Assembly (NCBI GenBank): GCA_963665085.2
Contig: CAXXXS010000001.1
Coordinates: forward strand, 3,162,001-3,226,000
Direction of reading: 5' to 3'
DNA length: 64,000 nt
Source of the DNA: G963665085 sp963665085
Lineage (GTDB): Bacteria > Bacteroidota > Bacteroidia > Bacteroidales > JAAAOM01
The stretch's first letter is position 1; every line of letters starts with the position of its first letter. The notes under the pieces were generated by a model. It had not been told where the DNA came from and did no database searches. It saw nothing but the letters and a program-made list of their open reading frames with translations. Both the position numbers and the translations under genes were made by a program. Positions 52,753-62,021 of this stretch are shown in pieces.

Positions 52753-54879
52753 ATGCAAAAGCTTTTTACTTTTATAAAAAATAATCTTTTATATATAAGA
52801 TTAGCCTTTTTCTTTGTGCTCACTGTTATTGCAATTGTTTATCTATTCCCTTCAGAGAGGCAATTTAAATATGAATTTAAAAAAGGGATCCCTTGGATGC
52901 ATGAAGATTATGTGGCAAAATTTAGTTTTCCTATTATTAAATCAGATGCAGAACTTACAGCAGAAAGAGATAGTATTTTAAAATTGTTTAAGCCCTACTT
53001 TACTTACCTGGATGATATTAGTATTCAGCAAGATGCTTCTTTAGAAAAAGATTTTAATAATATTTATCAAAAGCAATTTGGGTCAGGTGTATTTAATCTA
53101 TCAAGAAAATCAGATAAGAGTCAAAAATCTTTTGCTGATACAACCCTTATGTTGTTAAAAGGATTAATAAATAATGTCTACGATAATGGTATTATAGAAA
53201 ATGATGAGATTTATGAAGGACTGGTTACCAATAATAGTGATATTGTAGTTATCAGGCAGGGAATAGGTGAAGAAATTAATATAAGTGAGGTTTACACACA
53301 AAAACATGCATATGAATTTGTGAAAAGGAAGATGGAGGAGTTTACCAAAAACTATGCTGGTAAATATGAGAAAAACATGAAGCAATTGCTTTCTGAATTA
53401 AATATTAATGATTATTTATCAGTTAATCTTCGATATGATGAGGCAACATCAAACAAGGCCAAAGAAGAACTCATCACAGGCATTTCTTTAACTAAAGGCA
53501 TGATCCAAAAGGGAGAAAGGGTAATATCTGCTGGAGAAGTTGTTGATGCAAATAAATACTTAGTCCTTATTTCTTTAAAAAAAGAATACGAAAGTGGATT
53601 AGGTGGTGGTACATCGTTTTTGATTTACCTGGGTAAGATAATGATCATTCTATCAATAATACTTGTTCTTTACTTGTTTTTATTTAGTTTCAGGTTTAGT
53701 GTCCTTGAGAATTTTAGCAAGACCTTTTTTCTGCTATTTATGGTGTTGATATTCATTGCAGTATCGAGTGTGGTAATTAAATGGAATGCAAATATTTATT
53801 ATGTCATCCCTATTGCCATACTTCCTATAATAATTAGAATTTTCTATGATGGTCGTTTAGCTTTTTTTATCCATATGGTGACCATCTTAATTATTGGTTT
53901 TTTTGTTCCTAATAGTTTTGAATTTACCTTCCTGAGTTTTATTGCAGGTATTGTTGCAATCATAAGTTTAACATCATCTGCACGCAGGGCCAAGTTAGTT
54001 GTAACAGCAATCCTGGTAAGTTTCTCTTATTGTTTTGTTTATTTTGGTTTTGCTATTTTGCAGGAGGGAAATTTTGAAGGTATTGATTGGATTAATTTTG
54101 CCCGTTTTGGCTTAAATGGACTTTTTATTCTAATCGCATACCCATTAATTTATGTTTTTGAGAAAACATTTGGATTTCTATCTGATGCCACATTAATGGA
54201 ACTGGCAGATACAAATCAACCTTTGTTACGTCAGTTAGCTGAAAAAGCTCCCGGAACATTTCAACATTCAATGCAAGTTGCTAACCTTGCTGAAGAGGCA
54301 ATAATAAAAATAGGTGGGAACCCATTACTTGTTCGTACTGGAGCGCTCTACCATGATATAGGTAAGATGGAAGAACCGATCTTTTTTATAGAAAATCAAT
54401 CTTCTGGTTTTAATCCTCATGAGAATTTAGAATTTTCTGCAAGTGCCCGTAAGATTATTAATCATGTAACTAAAGGTATTGAAATTGCTAAAAAGAATAA
54501 TTTACCACAGCCTATTATCGATTTTATTCGGACCCACCATGGAACAACAACAGTTCAATATTTTTATAAATCTTATATAAAGAAATTTCCTGATAAAAAA
54601 GATGATATCGATAAGTTTAAATATCCTGGCCCAAGGCCTTTTTCTAAAGAGACTGCTGTATTGATGATGGCTGATTCTACAGAAGCAGCATCTCGAAGTT
54701 TAAAGGAAGTAACCAAAGAGGCGTTGTTTAATCTTGTTGATGGTATTATTGATTATCAGGTTGCTGAAAAACAATTTGATGAAGCTCCCATAACATTTAA
54801 AGATATCACAACAATTAAGCAAATCTTTAAACAGAAACTTATTAATATCTATCATGCGCGAATATCTTATCCAAAGTAA
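52753..54879 (+). CDS. 7TM-HD phosphohydrolase (PgpH-like)
   Basis: A 708-residue membrane protein. One N-terminal helix (about 13-32), an extracytoplasmic domain of the 7TMR-HDED type (about 35-285), some seven helices (about 290-480), and a cytoplasmic HD domain: FQHSMQVANLAEEA (H505), ALYHDIGKMEEPIFFIENQ (H534-D535), FIRTHHGTTTVQYFY. Relatives (PgpH) hydrolyse c-di-AMP; that activity is plausible here but inferred. PgpH homologues are widespread in Bacteroidota. It starts 144 bases from the divergent NlpC/P60 gene and converges on lolA. Confidence 0.9.
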   Translation: MQKLFTFIKNNLLYIRLAFFFVLTVIAIVYLFPSERQFKYEFKKGIPWMHEDYVAKFSFPIIKSDAELTAERDSILKLFKPYFTYLDDISIQQDASLEKDFNNIYQKQFGSGVFNLSRKSDKSQKSFADTTLMLLKGLINNVYDNGIIENDEIYEGLVTNNSDIVVIRQGIGEEINISEVYTQKHAYEFVKRKMEEFTKNYAGKYEKNMKQLLSELNINDYLSVNLRYDEATSNKAKEELITGISLTKGMIQKGERVISAGEVVDANKYLVLISLKKEYESGLGGGTSFLIYLGKIMIILSIILVLYLFLFSFRFSVLENFSKTFFLLFMVLIFIAVSSVVIKWNANIYYVIPIAILPIIIRIFYDGRLAFFIHMVTILIIGFFVPNSFEFTFLSFIAGIVAIISLTSSARRAKLVVTAILVSFSYCFVYFGFAILQEGNFEGIDWINFARFGLNGLFILIAYPLIYVFEKTFGFLSDATLMELADTNQPLLRQLAEKAPGTFQHSMQVANLAEEAIIKIGGNPLLVRTGALYHDIGKMEEPIFFIENQSSGFNPHENLEFSASARKIINHVTKGIEIAKKNNLPQPIIDFIRTHHGTTTVQYFYKSYIKKFPDKKDDIDKFKYPGPRPFSKETAVLMMADSTEAASRSLKEVTKEALFNLVDGIIDYQVAEKQFDEAPITFKDITTIKQIFKQKLINIYHARISYPK

Positions 54880-54907
54880 GATAAGGGAAATGAAAAAACA
54901 GAATAAT

Positions 54908-55567
54908 TTACAGGCCTCGCATATCGATAACCTCTACTTTGGGATTTTTTGAAGGATCAAAAGTAAATTTTGAATCCGGATAACTATCTAAATATTTATA
55001 GTCTGATATTGTTATGGTAAAACGTCCTCCTTGTTTTTCGAAAATTTTTGCTTGTGCTATTTCATTTGTTTTTATATCAATATGAAGACGGATTCTATAA
55101 TATGTCCGTTCTAATTCATTGGGATGTAGGTCAATTTGAACAAAAGTTTTGTTACCGTTGGTAAACTCTTCAATTAAGCGGTATTTAAAGTCTTCTTTAT
55201 AAAAAGAAAAAATTTGAGAGGGATTATTAAGAAAGAATTCATCATATTCTCCTTCCGGTTCAGAAATGGTTATCTCATTAACATCAGGAATGAAATTATA
55301 GATATATTCTCCATCAGAAAAAATTTGAGATTCTCCAAGATCGATAAAATATTTATCTCCTTTTAATATGGCTGTACCTTTCTGGTTAATAGATAGGTTT
55401 TTGTCTTCGACCGATTCTGCTTCATAGGTAAAGTTAAATTCTATCGCAGTAGACGATTTTGATTTTTCTGAGACTTTATCAAGATAAACCTGGGCAGCAG
55501 GATCTTTCTGGGCAAAAGTACTTGCAGCAATTGTTGCGATATAAATTAGTGATAAGAACCTTTTCAT
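54908..55567 (-). CDS. lolA: LolA-like outer-membrane lipoprotein carrier
   Basis: A 219-residue periplasmic protein with a signal peptide (MKRFLSLIYIATIAASTFAQ). SSTAIEFNFTYEAESVEDKN, GTAILKGDKYFIDLGESQIFSDGEYIYNFIPDVNEITIS, and ITISDYKYLDSYPDSKFTFDPSKNPKVEVIDMR form the LolA half-barrel that carries lipoproteins to the outer membrane. It lies 9 bases after ftsK, the order common in Bacteroidota, and is cotranscribed with it. No LolB is visible, as usual for the phylum. Confidence 0.88.
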   Translation of the reverse strand: MKRFLSLIYIATIAASTFAQKDPAAQVYLDKVSEKSKSSTAIEFNFTYEAESVEDKNLSINQKGTAILKGDKYFIDLGESQIFSDGEYIYNFIPDVNEITISEPEGEYDEFFLNNPSQIFSFYKEDFKYRLIEEFTNGNKTFVQIDLHPNELERTYYRIRLHIDIKTNEIAQAKIFEKQGGRFTITISDYKYLDSYPDSKFTFDPSKNPKVEVIDMRGL

Positions 55568-55576
55568 ACAAATATT

Positions 55577-57976
55577 TTAGTTGAGGTCATTCAAATATTG
55601 TTCCAACGAAAATTCATCAGGAAATAGTACTGATCTGGCTTTACTTCCTTCATTAGGGCCAACAATCCCTGCAGCTTCTAATTGATCCATAATTCTCCCT
55701 GCACGATTATAACCAATAGAGAATTTACGTTGAATTAGAGAGGTGGAACCTTGTTGATTTTGGACTAGGAGCCTGGCTGCATCATCAAATAATTCATCTC
55801 GTTTGTCCAGATCAACCTCGGGTAAACCGGAAGCACCTTCTCCTTCAAATTCAGGAAGCATAAATGCAGTTGGATAACTTTGTTGTTCTCCAATATATGA
55901 TGTAAGCTTTTCCAGCTCTGGAATATCAATAAATGCACACTGGACGCGTACCAGATCACTTCCGTTAGAGATTAGCATGTCCCCTCGTCCGATTAGTTGA
56001 TTTGCCCCAGTTGAATCAAGTATTGTTTTTGAATCTACGCCTGATGTTACCCTGAAAGCGATTCTTGCAGGGAAATTAGCTTTTATTACACCGGTAATGA
56101 TGTTGGTTGTCGGGCGCTGGGTTGCAATTACCAAATGGATTCCTACTGCTCTCGCAAGCTGTGCTAATCTGGCTAAAGGGTTTTCAATCTCACGGCCAGC
56201 AGTCATAATAAGATCTGCAAACTCATCAATAAAGACAACGATATATGGCATATATCTGTGGCCGTTATTCGGGTTCAATTTCCTTTTAATAAACTTGGCG
56301 TTATACTCTTTTATGTTTCTTACATGTGCTTTTTTCAACAGGTCGTACCTGTCGTCCATCTCAATGGTTAATGAGTTTAATGTGTAGATTACTTTTTGTG
56401 TGTCTGTAACAATTGCTTCTTCTTCATCCGGTAATTTGGCAAGGAAGTGTTTTTCAATCCTTGAATATAATGTAAGTTCAACTTTTTTAGGGTCAATCAT
56501 TACAATCTTTAACTGTGCCGGATGTTTTTTGTAAAGTAACGATGCAATTATTGCATTTAATCCTACTGATTTACCTTGACCTGTTGCACCTGCAACAAGT
56601 AAGTGGGGCATTTTAGTGAGATCAAAGATATAGGTCTCGTTTGAGATTGTTTTTCCAAGGGCTACGGGTAAATCATATTTTGATTCCTGAAATTTTCTTG
56701 AAGAAAGAATAGAAAGCATTGATACAATATCAGGATTTTGATTAGGGACTTCAATACCGATAGTCCCTTTTCCTGGCATCGGGGCGATAATTCTTATTCC
56801 TAAAGCAGCAAGGCTTAAAGCAATATCATCTTCAAGGTTTTTTATTTTAGAAATACGTATTCCTGGTGCCGGTACTATTTCATATAAGGTTATTGTTGGG
56901 CCAATTGTAGCCTTAATTTTGTCAATCTGGATTTTATAGTGAGATAGTGTCTCAACAATTTTATTTTTGTTTGATATCAATTCTTCATCACTTACTTTTG
57001 AAGCATTTAGAGAATGATCTTCGAGTATATCCAGAGGAGGGAGTTTATAATGCTCAAGATCCAAAGTAGGATCGTAATCTTCCAGCTGGTTCTGGAAATT
57101 ATTTACATCCCCGGATGCTTCTTCGAAGTCTTTGTTTGATACAGTGAAATTTAATTCTTCATCGCCCGGTTCGTTCGTGGGCTCATTATTTGCTGTCGGT
57201 GGATTATAAATATCCTCTTCTTCAGGAGTTTCAACTTCCATGCCTCCATAAGATTCTTTAGTGTCTTCTGCAAATTCAGTTTCAAATACCATATCTTGAT
57301 TGGTGATGTTATTTGTGACTGTAACAGATTCTTCTTTTTCTTTTGATGATATATTTGTTTGTTTTTCTTCAGGTTTATCGTCCTTTTTAGCAGGGATTGA
57401 AAATACTTTCCTGATTTGATCTTCTATAAATTTGAAGTTTAAAAATAAAAAAGTAAGTATAATAATAACAAGAAAGATAGCTGTTCCAACTTTTCCAATT
57501 AAAGCGTTTAACCATTCAGAAATAAGAAAACCATGTTTTCCACCCAGTCCATTTCCCAGGTAGGTAGTTTCTTCTCCGGAGATGTAACCCAATAAAACTG
57601 ACAGTAAAAATGTTGAGATTAAGGTAAGTTTTAATGTTTTGCCAAAAGGAAGTAACCGGATGTTTAAAAACCTGAACCCAAGCAGTATTGTTAAAAACGG
57701 AATTGAAAAAGCAGCAATACCTACACCGTTTGTTATAAAAAGATTTGAAAAGTATGCACCAAATTTTCCAGCCCAATTTTCAACCCTGATTGAAGCAGAT
57801 GATATTACTCTTTGAAATTCAAAACTTTGATCAGTTTTCCATGTAAAGAAGTTGGAAACAAAGGCAATAATAAGACAAACAGAAAAAAACAGAAAGAATA
57901 AACCTATCATTAGTTTTATCGCGTCATCATTCCAGAAAAATTTCTTTTTCCCTTTTTGTACTTTCTTCTTTGCCAT
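55577..57976 (-). CDS. ftsK: DNA translocase FtsK/SpoIIIE
   Basis: A 799-residue membrane-anchored motor that clears DNA from the closing septum. Four hydrophobic segments lie within about 22-185. A low-complexity acidic linker spans about 195-310. The motor has Walker A GATGQGKS at 463-470, Walker B IVVFIDEFADLIM, and LARAVGIHLVIATQRPTTNIITGVIKANFPARIAFRV. The C-terminal gamma winged helix, which reads KOPS-type sites, is present at about 735-799 (IQRKFSIGYNRAGRIMDQLEAAGIVGP). Length is typical. lolA follows 9 bases later. Confidence 0.96.
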   Translation of the reverse strand: MAKKKVQKGKKKFFWNDDAIKLMIGLFFLFFSVCLIIAFVSNFFTWKTDQSFEFQRVISSASIRVENWAGKFGAYFSNLFITNGVGIAAFSIPFLTILLGFRFLNIRLLPFGKTLKLTLISTFLLSVLLGYISGEETTYLGNGLGGKHGFLISEWLNALIGKVGTAIFLVIIILTFLFLNFKFIEDQIRKVFSIPAKKDDKPEEKQTNISSKEKEESVTVTNNITNQDMVFETEFAEDTKESYGGMEVETPEEEDIYNPPTANNEPTNEPGDEELNFTVSNKDFEEASGDVNNFQNQLEDYDPTLDLEHYKLPPLDILEDHSLNASKVSDEELISNKNKIVETLSHYKIQIDKIKATIGPTITLYEIVPAPGIRISKIKNLEDDIALSLAALGIRIIAPMPGKGTIGIEVPNQNPDIVSMLSILSSRKFQESKYDLPVALGKTISNETYIFDLTKMPHLLVAGATGQGKSVGLNAIIASLLYKKHPAQLKIVMIDPKKVELTLYSRIEKHFLAKLPDEEEAIVTDTQKVIYTLNSLTIEMDDRYDLLKKAHVRNIKEYNAKFIKRKLNPNNGHRYMPYIVVFIDEFADLIMTAGREIENPLARLAQLARAVGIHLVIATQRPTTNIITGVIKANFPARIAFRVTSGVDSKTILDSTGANQLIGRGDMLISNGSDLVRVQCAFIDIPELEKLTSYIGEQQSYPTAFMLPEFEGEGASGLPEVDLDKRDELFDDAARLLVQNQQGSTSLIQRKFSIGYNRAGRIMDQLEAAGIVGPNEGSKARSVLFPDEFSLEQYLNDLN

Positions 57977-58108
57977 ATATCTTTAAATCAAACTTTGTAC
58001 AATATTACGAAAGTGTACATAATAACTAAAGTTCTGTAAAAATATTATTTCAACAGGCTTTTGATAACTTTTAAAATTTTTATTTGCAAAAAAGACAGGC
58101 CGCTAAAA

Positions 58109-58795
58109 TTAATTGGTCTCGAGAATTTTGTCTAAGAGCAGACACATGTTTTCTCTTGAAATTTCTTTGTAATCTTCAGGAACAGAAAATATTTCTTCAT
58201 TTACATTTTCACCTTTAACCTCAGATGCGTCGAGAGACATTCTTAGTTGGTTCAACTGTAATTCAAAATGAAGCAATACCCCATCTATTTCATTAAAAGG
58301 ATTGTTTATGTTCGGGCTTACATTCGCAATATCTTTGGTGTATAATATTTCATAAGGGTTTTTAAGGCCTTCTTCTTTTATTTTAGCTGATAAAGCTTTG
58401 TAGCCTGCGACATTTGTCTCTGATTCTGTAAATTGTAACGATTCAATATTTACATGGTCAAAGATGCACGAATGTTCGTTTTTATCTCCATAATGGACAT
58501 ATTTACTATCGAAGAATTTTACCAAAGTAATATCTTTATTTTTTCTTAAATCAGAAATTAAACTAATACTAAATACTCCCATAAAACCTTCTATCCTTGT
58601 CAGGCTGTATTTATCATTAAAAGATAATATCATCTTTTTGGGAAGTAAATTAGTTGCTATATTATCTAAATTATTTTCAAGATAAGAGATTTTGTATTCA
58701 ATTTTACCTTCGTCTATTGCGACATCATTTCCTTGCTTGCATGAGAAGCAGAAAACTAGTAAAACTATTATAATTGTATAAACTCTAGCTGTCAC
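58109..58795 (-). CDS. Lipoprotein of unknown function
   Basis: A 228-residue lipoprotein; lipobox FCFSC (C19). The start codon is GTG (58795); no upstream in-frame ATG precedes a stop, and no ATG lies before the lipobox. The body opens with GKIEYKISYLENN, a pattern seen in DUF4412-like and GLPGLI-like Bacteroidota proteins, and continues with FNDKYSLTRIEGFMGVFSISLIS, a beta-rich fold. There are no enzyme motifs. It lies 132 bases upstream of ftsK on the same strand, so it may be a separate transcript. Function unknown. Confidence 0.8.
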   Translation of the reverse strand: MTARVYTIIIVLLVFCFSCKQGNDVAIDEGKIEYKISYLENNLDNIATNLLPKKMILSFNDKYSLTRIEGFMGVFSISLISDLRKNKDITLVKFFDSKYVHYGDKNEHSCIFDHVNIESLQFTESETNVAGYKALSAKIKEEGLKNPYEILYTKDIANVSPNINNPFNEIDGVLLHFELQLNQLRMSLDASEVKGENVNEEIFSVPEDYKEISRENMCLLLDKILETN

Positions 58796-58947
58796 GTTGA
58801 TAACCCTATGTGTAAATAATGGTCATAAATTTAATATTAATAATTGGGGCAACCTTATTTAATTGATAAAAGCTTAATTTTTTACTGTGAAATATCATGA
58901 GATTTATGTTTTCTAAAAATTAGCTTTATAAATAAATCATCTTTTTT

Positions 58948-59910
58948 ATGAAAAGTAATAAGTTGGTAGTGATAGCATTAGGTGGTAATGCTTTGTTGCG
59001 GGACGAACAAGTAGGGACTATCGATGAACAAGAGCAAAATACGTTTAATACGCTTGAAAATTTAGTGTATTTAATTCGTGATGGGTATAATATTGTTATT
59101 ACTCATGGAAATGGGCCACAAGTAGGGAATATGTTGTTAAAAAATGATGCCGGAGAAAAAAATTATCAAATACCTCAAATGCCTATTGATGTATGTGTGG
59201 CAGATACCCAGGGCGGAATTGGTTATATGATTGAACGAATCATGCATAATATTTTAATAAAACATAAAATCCAAAAAGAAGTTGTTACGCTTGTTACTCT
59301 CACGTTAGTTGATATAAATGATCCTGCTTTTAAGAATCCAACAAAACGTATAGGAAAAACATATCAAGAGGAGAAGATGAAACTATTAAATGGAGATAAA
59401 GGTTGGATTTTTAAGGAGGAATCTAAAAATTCAGTAGGGTATAGGAGAGTTGTCCCATCACCGAAACCACTGAAAGTAATGAATGAAAATCTTATAAAAA
59501 AGCTGGCTGAATCTGGTACCGTTGTAATTGCCTCGGGCGGTGGTGGGATTCCCGTTTATCTTGATGAAAGCGGCAGTTTAAGACCAGCAGAGGCTGTAAT
59601 CGATAAAGACTTTGCTTCTTCTCTTTTAGCAGCAAATATTAATGCTGATGAGCTATACATATTAACCGATGTTCCTTATATCTATTTAGACTATAAAAAG
59701 CCAACACAGCAGATTGCTGAATTTTTAAATTATAATGATGCAGTTAAATATCTTGAAGAAGGTCAGTTTGGTGAAGGAAGTATGGCTCCAAAAATCAAAG
59801 CCGCACTTAACTTTATAAAAAGAGGAGGAAGTAAAAGCGTAATTACAGAAGCAACAAAATTAGAAGACAGGAGTTTTGGCTCAAAAATTACGATGGAATA
59901 TGAAGATTAA
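58948..59910 (+). CDS. arcC: Carbamate kinase
   Basis: A 320-residue kinase that makes ATP and carbamate from carbamoyl phosphate. KLVVIALGGNALLRDE at the N-terminus, ITHGNGPQVGNML, RRVVPSPKP, VIASGGGGIPV, AVIDKDFASSLLAANINADELYILTDV, and GSMAPKIKAAL are all carbamate-kinase blocks; length is typical (about 310). Followed 86 bases on by ornithine carbamoyltransferase, which would supply carbamoyl phosphate from citrulline in reverse. Together they form the lower half of the arginine deiminase route; arginine deiminase is not in the window. Confidence 0.95.
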   Translation: MKSNKLVVIALGGNALLRDEQVGTIDEQEQNTFNTLENLVYLIRDGYNIVITHGNGPQVGNMLLKNDAGEKNYQIPQMPIDVCVADTQGGIGYMIERIMHNILIKHKIQKEVVTLVTLTLVDINDPAFKNPTKRIGKTYQEEKMKLLNGDKGWIFKEESKNSVGYRRVVPSPKPLKVMNENLIKKLAESGTVVIASGGGGIPVYLDESGSLRPAEAVIDKDFASSLLAANINADELYILTDVPYIYLDYKKPTQQIAEFLNYNDAVKYLEEGQFGEGSMAPKIKAALNFIKRGGSKSVITEATKLEDRSFGSKITMEYED

Positions 59911-59948
59911 TATTTGTTCCATGATAAAACACAGCTAATATTTAAAAT

Positions 59949-59977
59949 AAAATGTATATTTTTACATTTTAAATGTA
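59949..59977. promoter_or_regulatory. Three-half-site palindrome between arcC and the carbamoyltransferase gene
   Basis: AAAATGTA (59949-59956) and TACATTTT (59963-59970) form a perfect 8-bp inverted repeat with 6 bases between; TACATTT also pairs with AAATGTA (59971-59977) across one base. Three ATGTA half-sites thus lie in 29 bases, 20 bases before the next ATG. This looks like an operator for a dimeric regulator of the ArgR or Crp/Fnr type, but I cannot say which. Confidence 0.6.
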
Positions 59978-59996
59978 TTTTTATTAATTTTTGATT

Positions 59997-60998
59997 ATGG
60001 CATTTAATTTACGAAATCGCAGTTTTCTAACATTACTTGATTTTACTCCAGAAGAGATCAAGTTTTTATTAAAACTATCGGCTGATTTAAAAGCAGCTAA
60101 ATATACTGGTGTTGAACAGCCAAGGTTAAAAGGAAAGAATATTGCCTTAATATTCGAAAAGGCATCAACAAGAACGAGGTGTTCTTTTGAGGTAGCTGCT
60201 TATGATCAAGGTGCCCATGTTACTTACTTGGGGCCTTCTGGATCTCAAATCGGATATAAAGAATCAATGAAAGATACAGCAAGGGTCCTTGGCAGGTTAT
60301 ATGATGGCATCGAATACCGCGGTTATGGACAAGAAATTGTAGAAGAGCTAGCAAAGTATTCAGGTGTTCCTGTTTGGAATGGATTAACAAATGAATATCA
60401 CCCAACACAGATTTTAGCAGATTTTCTTACAATGCAGGAGCATTCAGACAAACCATTGAATAAAATTTCATTTTGTTATGCAGGGGATGCTAAAAACAAT
60501 ATGGGAAATTCATTAATGATTGGTGCGGCTAAAATGGGAATGGATTTTCGTGCAGCGGCCCCAAAGTCATGTCAGCCTGAAGATGCATTGGTAAATAAGT
60601 GTAGAGAAATAGCTAAACAGACAGGAGCTAAGATTACAATTACAGATAATGTAGAAGATGCGGTTAAAGGTGTCGATTTTATCTATACTGACGTTTGGGT
60701 TTCTATGGGAGAACCGGAATCTGTTTGGGAGGAAAGAATAAAACTTCTTACACCATATCAGGTGAATAAAAAAATGCTTGATGCAAGTGGAAATCCAAAA
60801 GTTAAATTTTTGCATTGTTTACCTGCGTTCCATAATAGGGAAACTAAAGTAGGAGAGGAGATATACCAGAAATTTGGTTTAGAGGCAATGGAAGTTACCG
60901 AAGAGGTGTTTGAATCACCGGCATCAATAGTGTTTGATGAAGCTGAAAACAGGGTACATACTATTAAAGCTGTAATGGTTGCTACTTTAGGGGATTAA
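59997..60998 (+). CDS. argF: Ornithine carbamoyltransferase
   Basis: A 333-residue enzyme joining carbamoyl phosphate and ornithine to citrulline (or the reverse). STRTR at 57-61 binds carbamoyl phosphate; HPTQILADFLT, DVWVSMGEPE (the SMG ornithine loop) and FLHCLPAFHNRETKVGEE are diagnostic. These motifs favour ordinary ornithine carbamoyltransferase over the N-acetyl/N-succinylornithine enzymes of Bacteroides. ATG at 59997; a TTG two codons upstream is in frame. The arcC neighbour favours a catabolic role (then arcB), but an anabolic one is not excluded. Confidence 0.94.
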   Translation: MAFNLRNRSFLTLLDFTPEEIKFLLKLSADLKAAKYTGVEQPRLKGKNIALIFEKASTRTRCSFEVAAYDQGAHVTYLGPSGSQIGYKESMKDTARVLGRLYDGIEYRGYGQEIVEELAKYSGVPVWNGLTNEYHPTQILADFLTMQEHSDKPLNKISFCYAGDAKNNMGNSLMIGAAKMGMDFRAAAPKSCQPEDALVNKCREIAKQTGAKITITDNVEDAVKGVDFIYTDVWVSMGEPESVWEERIKLLTPYQVNKKMLDASGNPKVKFLHCLPAFHNRETKVGEEIYQKFGLEAMEVTEEVFESPASIVFDEAENRVHTIKAVMVATLGD

Positions 60999-61026
60999 TA
61001 TTGCTAACTCACAACTGATATAATTC

Positions 61027-61752
61027 TCAAGGCAACGGATCGTGCGATTCTGTTGCCTTAACTTTTTCATACCATTGAAAATTCTGTGTTGATTTAAACA
61101 TTGGCATATTGTAGAATTTACTGTCTTGAAAAAAATAAACACCACAACCTAGTTCCAACGCTTCTTTTGAAAGTATATTTTTTTTGTGAGGTTTTGAATT
61201 CATCCATTGGTCAACTACCATCTCCGCAAAACTTAAATAGGTGTGTGGTTTAATAGGTTCACCTCCATCTTTATAACTAAAAATGCCATTCTTCTGGTCA
61301 AGAATATAAATTTCATCTCCCGATTTATATTGTATTGCCGGGGTTTCTGCAACATTTTCAGCAAGATATGGATTCGTTATGCCTGCAATTTTAGCCCTTT
61401 CATTAGGGTCTTTTCGTATTTTATCCTTGGGGTTGATATGCGCAAAAAAGTTTTCTTTAACCATTTTTTTTGAATGGTTCCAGGCTGCAATTTCCAGGTT
61501 AATATTAAATTCTAGAATGGGTAACTTTTGTTTGTCTCTTATTTCATTTGTAACATAAAATATAGCTGCATGAATCCTGGGGTAATCAATGTTATTTAAA
61601 TTAATTTCTTCAGAGAAAATTGATTCATTCCTAAAGGTTTTGTAAGAGATTTTTTCGTACCGGGAATAATCCCAACTATTTTGTTGAGCTGATGATTCTA
61701 ACAAATTTATAGCAAATGAGAATACGATAAAAATTGAGATTAACCGCTTCAT
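61027..61752 (-). CDS. CAP/SCP-domain secreted protein
   Basis: A 241-residue protein with a signal peptide (MKRLISIFIVFSFAINLLESSAQ). The CAP fold is recognised by LEIAAWNHSKKMVKENFFAHINP, ITNPYLAENVAETP, the motif SFAEMVVDQWMNSKPHKKNIL and LGCGVYFF. Bacterial CAP proteins are secreted and of uncertain activity; they need not be proteases. The 3' end overlaps the hairpin 61029-61059. It is convergent with the carbamoyltransferase gene. Confidence 0.9.
   Translation of the reverse strand: MKRLISIFIVFSFAINLLESSAQQNSWDYSRYEKISYKTFRNESIFSEEINLNNIDYPRIHAAIFYVTNEIRDKQKLPILEFNINLEIAAWNHSKKMVKENFFAHINPKDKIRKDPNERAKIAGITNPYLAENVAETPAIQYKSGDEIYILDQKNGIFSYKDGGEPIKPHTYLSFAEMVVDQWMNSKPHKKNILSKEALELGCGVYFFQDSKFYNMPMFKSTQNFQWYEKVKATESHDPLP
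61029..61065 (+). terminator. Hairpin serving as likely terminator of the carbamoyltransferase transcript
   Basis: AAGGCAAC (61029-61036) pairs with GTTGCCTT (61052-61059), extended inside by GATCG/CGATT with a bulge, then AACTTTTTC. It lies 31 bases after the stop, inside the end of the convergent CAP gene. Confidence 0.6.
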
Positions 61753-61877
61753 ATTAGAATTTTATAAATAAACGCACAATAGGTTGAATAGTTGCGTAGG
61801 AAATACATCAATCCATCTAAATTGAAAATAAAAGAAAAATTAGTAATTTAAAGAAACAAATTATAAAATAAATTTTA

Positions 61878-62021
61878 ATGAATCCGCTTATTTTATTCGC
61901 AATTCTATTACTGGCTGTTTGTGTTCCGGCATATATTTTGGCTGGTTATTTAATCGGTAAAAATTCTATTGTTTTTAAAATTGCATTGATTTTTTTCTGT
62001 TACGTTTATTTAATTTTCTGA
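61878..62021 (+). CDS. Small membrane protein (47 residues)
   Basis: ATG at 61878, TGA at 62019-62021. The peptide has two hydrophobic segments (MNPLILFAILLLAVCVPAYIL and IVFKIALIFFCYVYLIF) separated by AGYLIGKNS, a typical tiny inner-membrane protein shape. It lies in a divergent gap of 125 bases from the CAP gene and overlaps the end of the MFS gene by 12 bases. It could be a chance frame, but the smooth hydrophobic pattern and the gap fit a gene. Confidence 0.5.
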   Translation: MNPLILFAILLLAVCVPAYILAGYLIGKNSIVFKIALIFFCYVYLIF

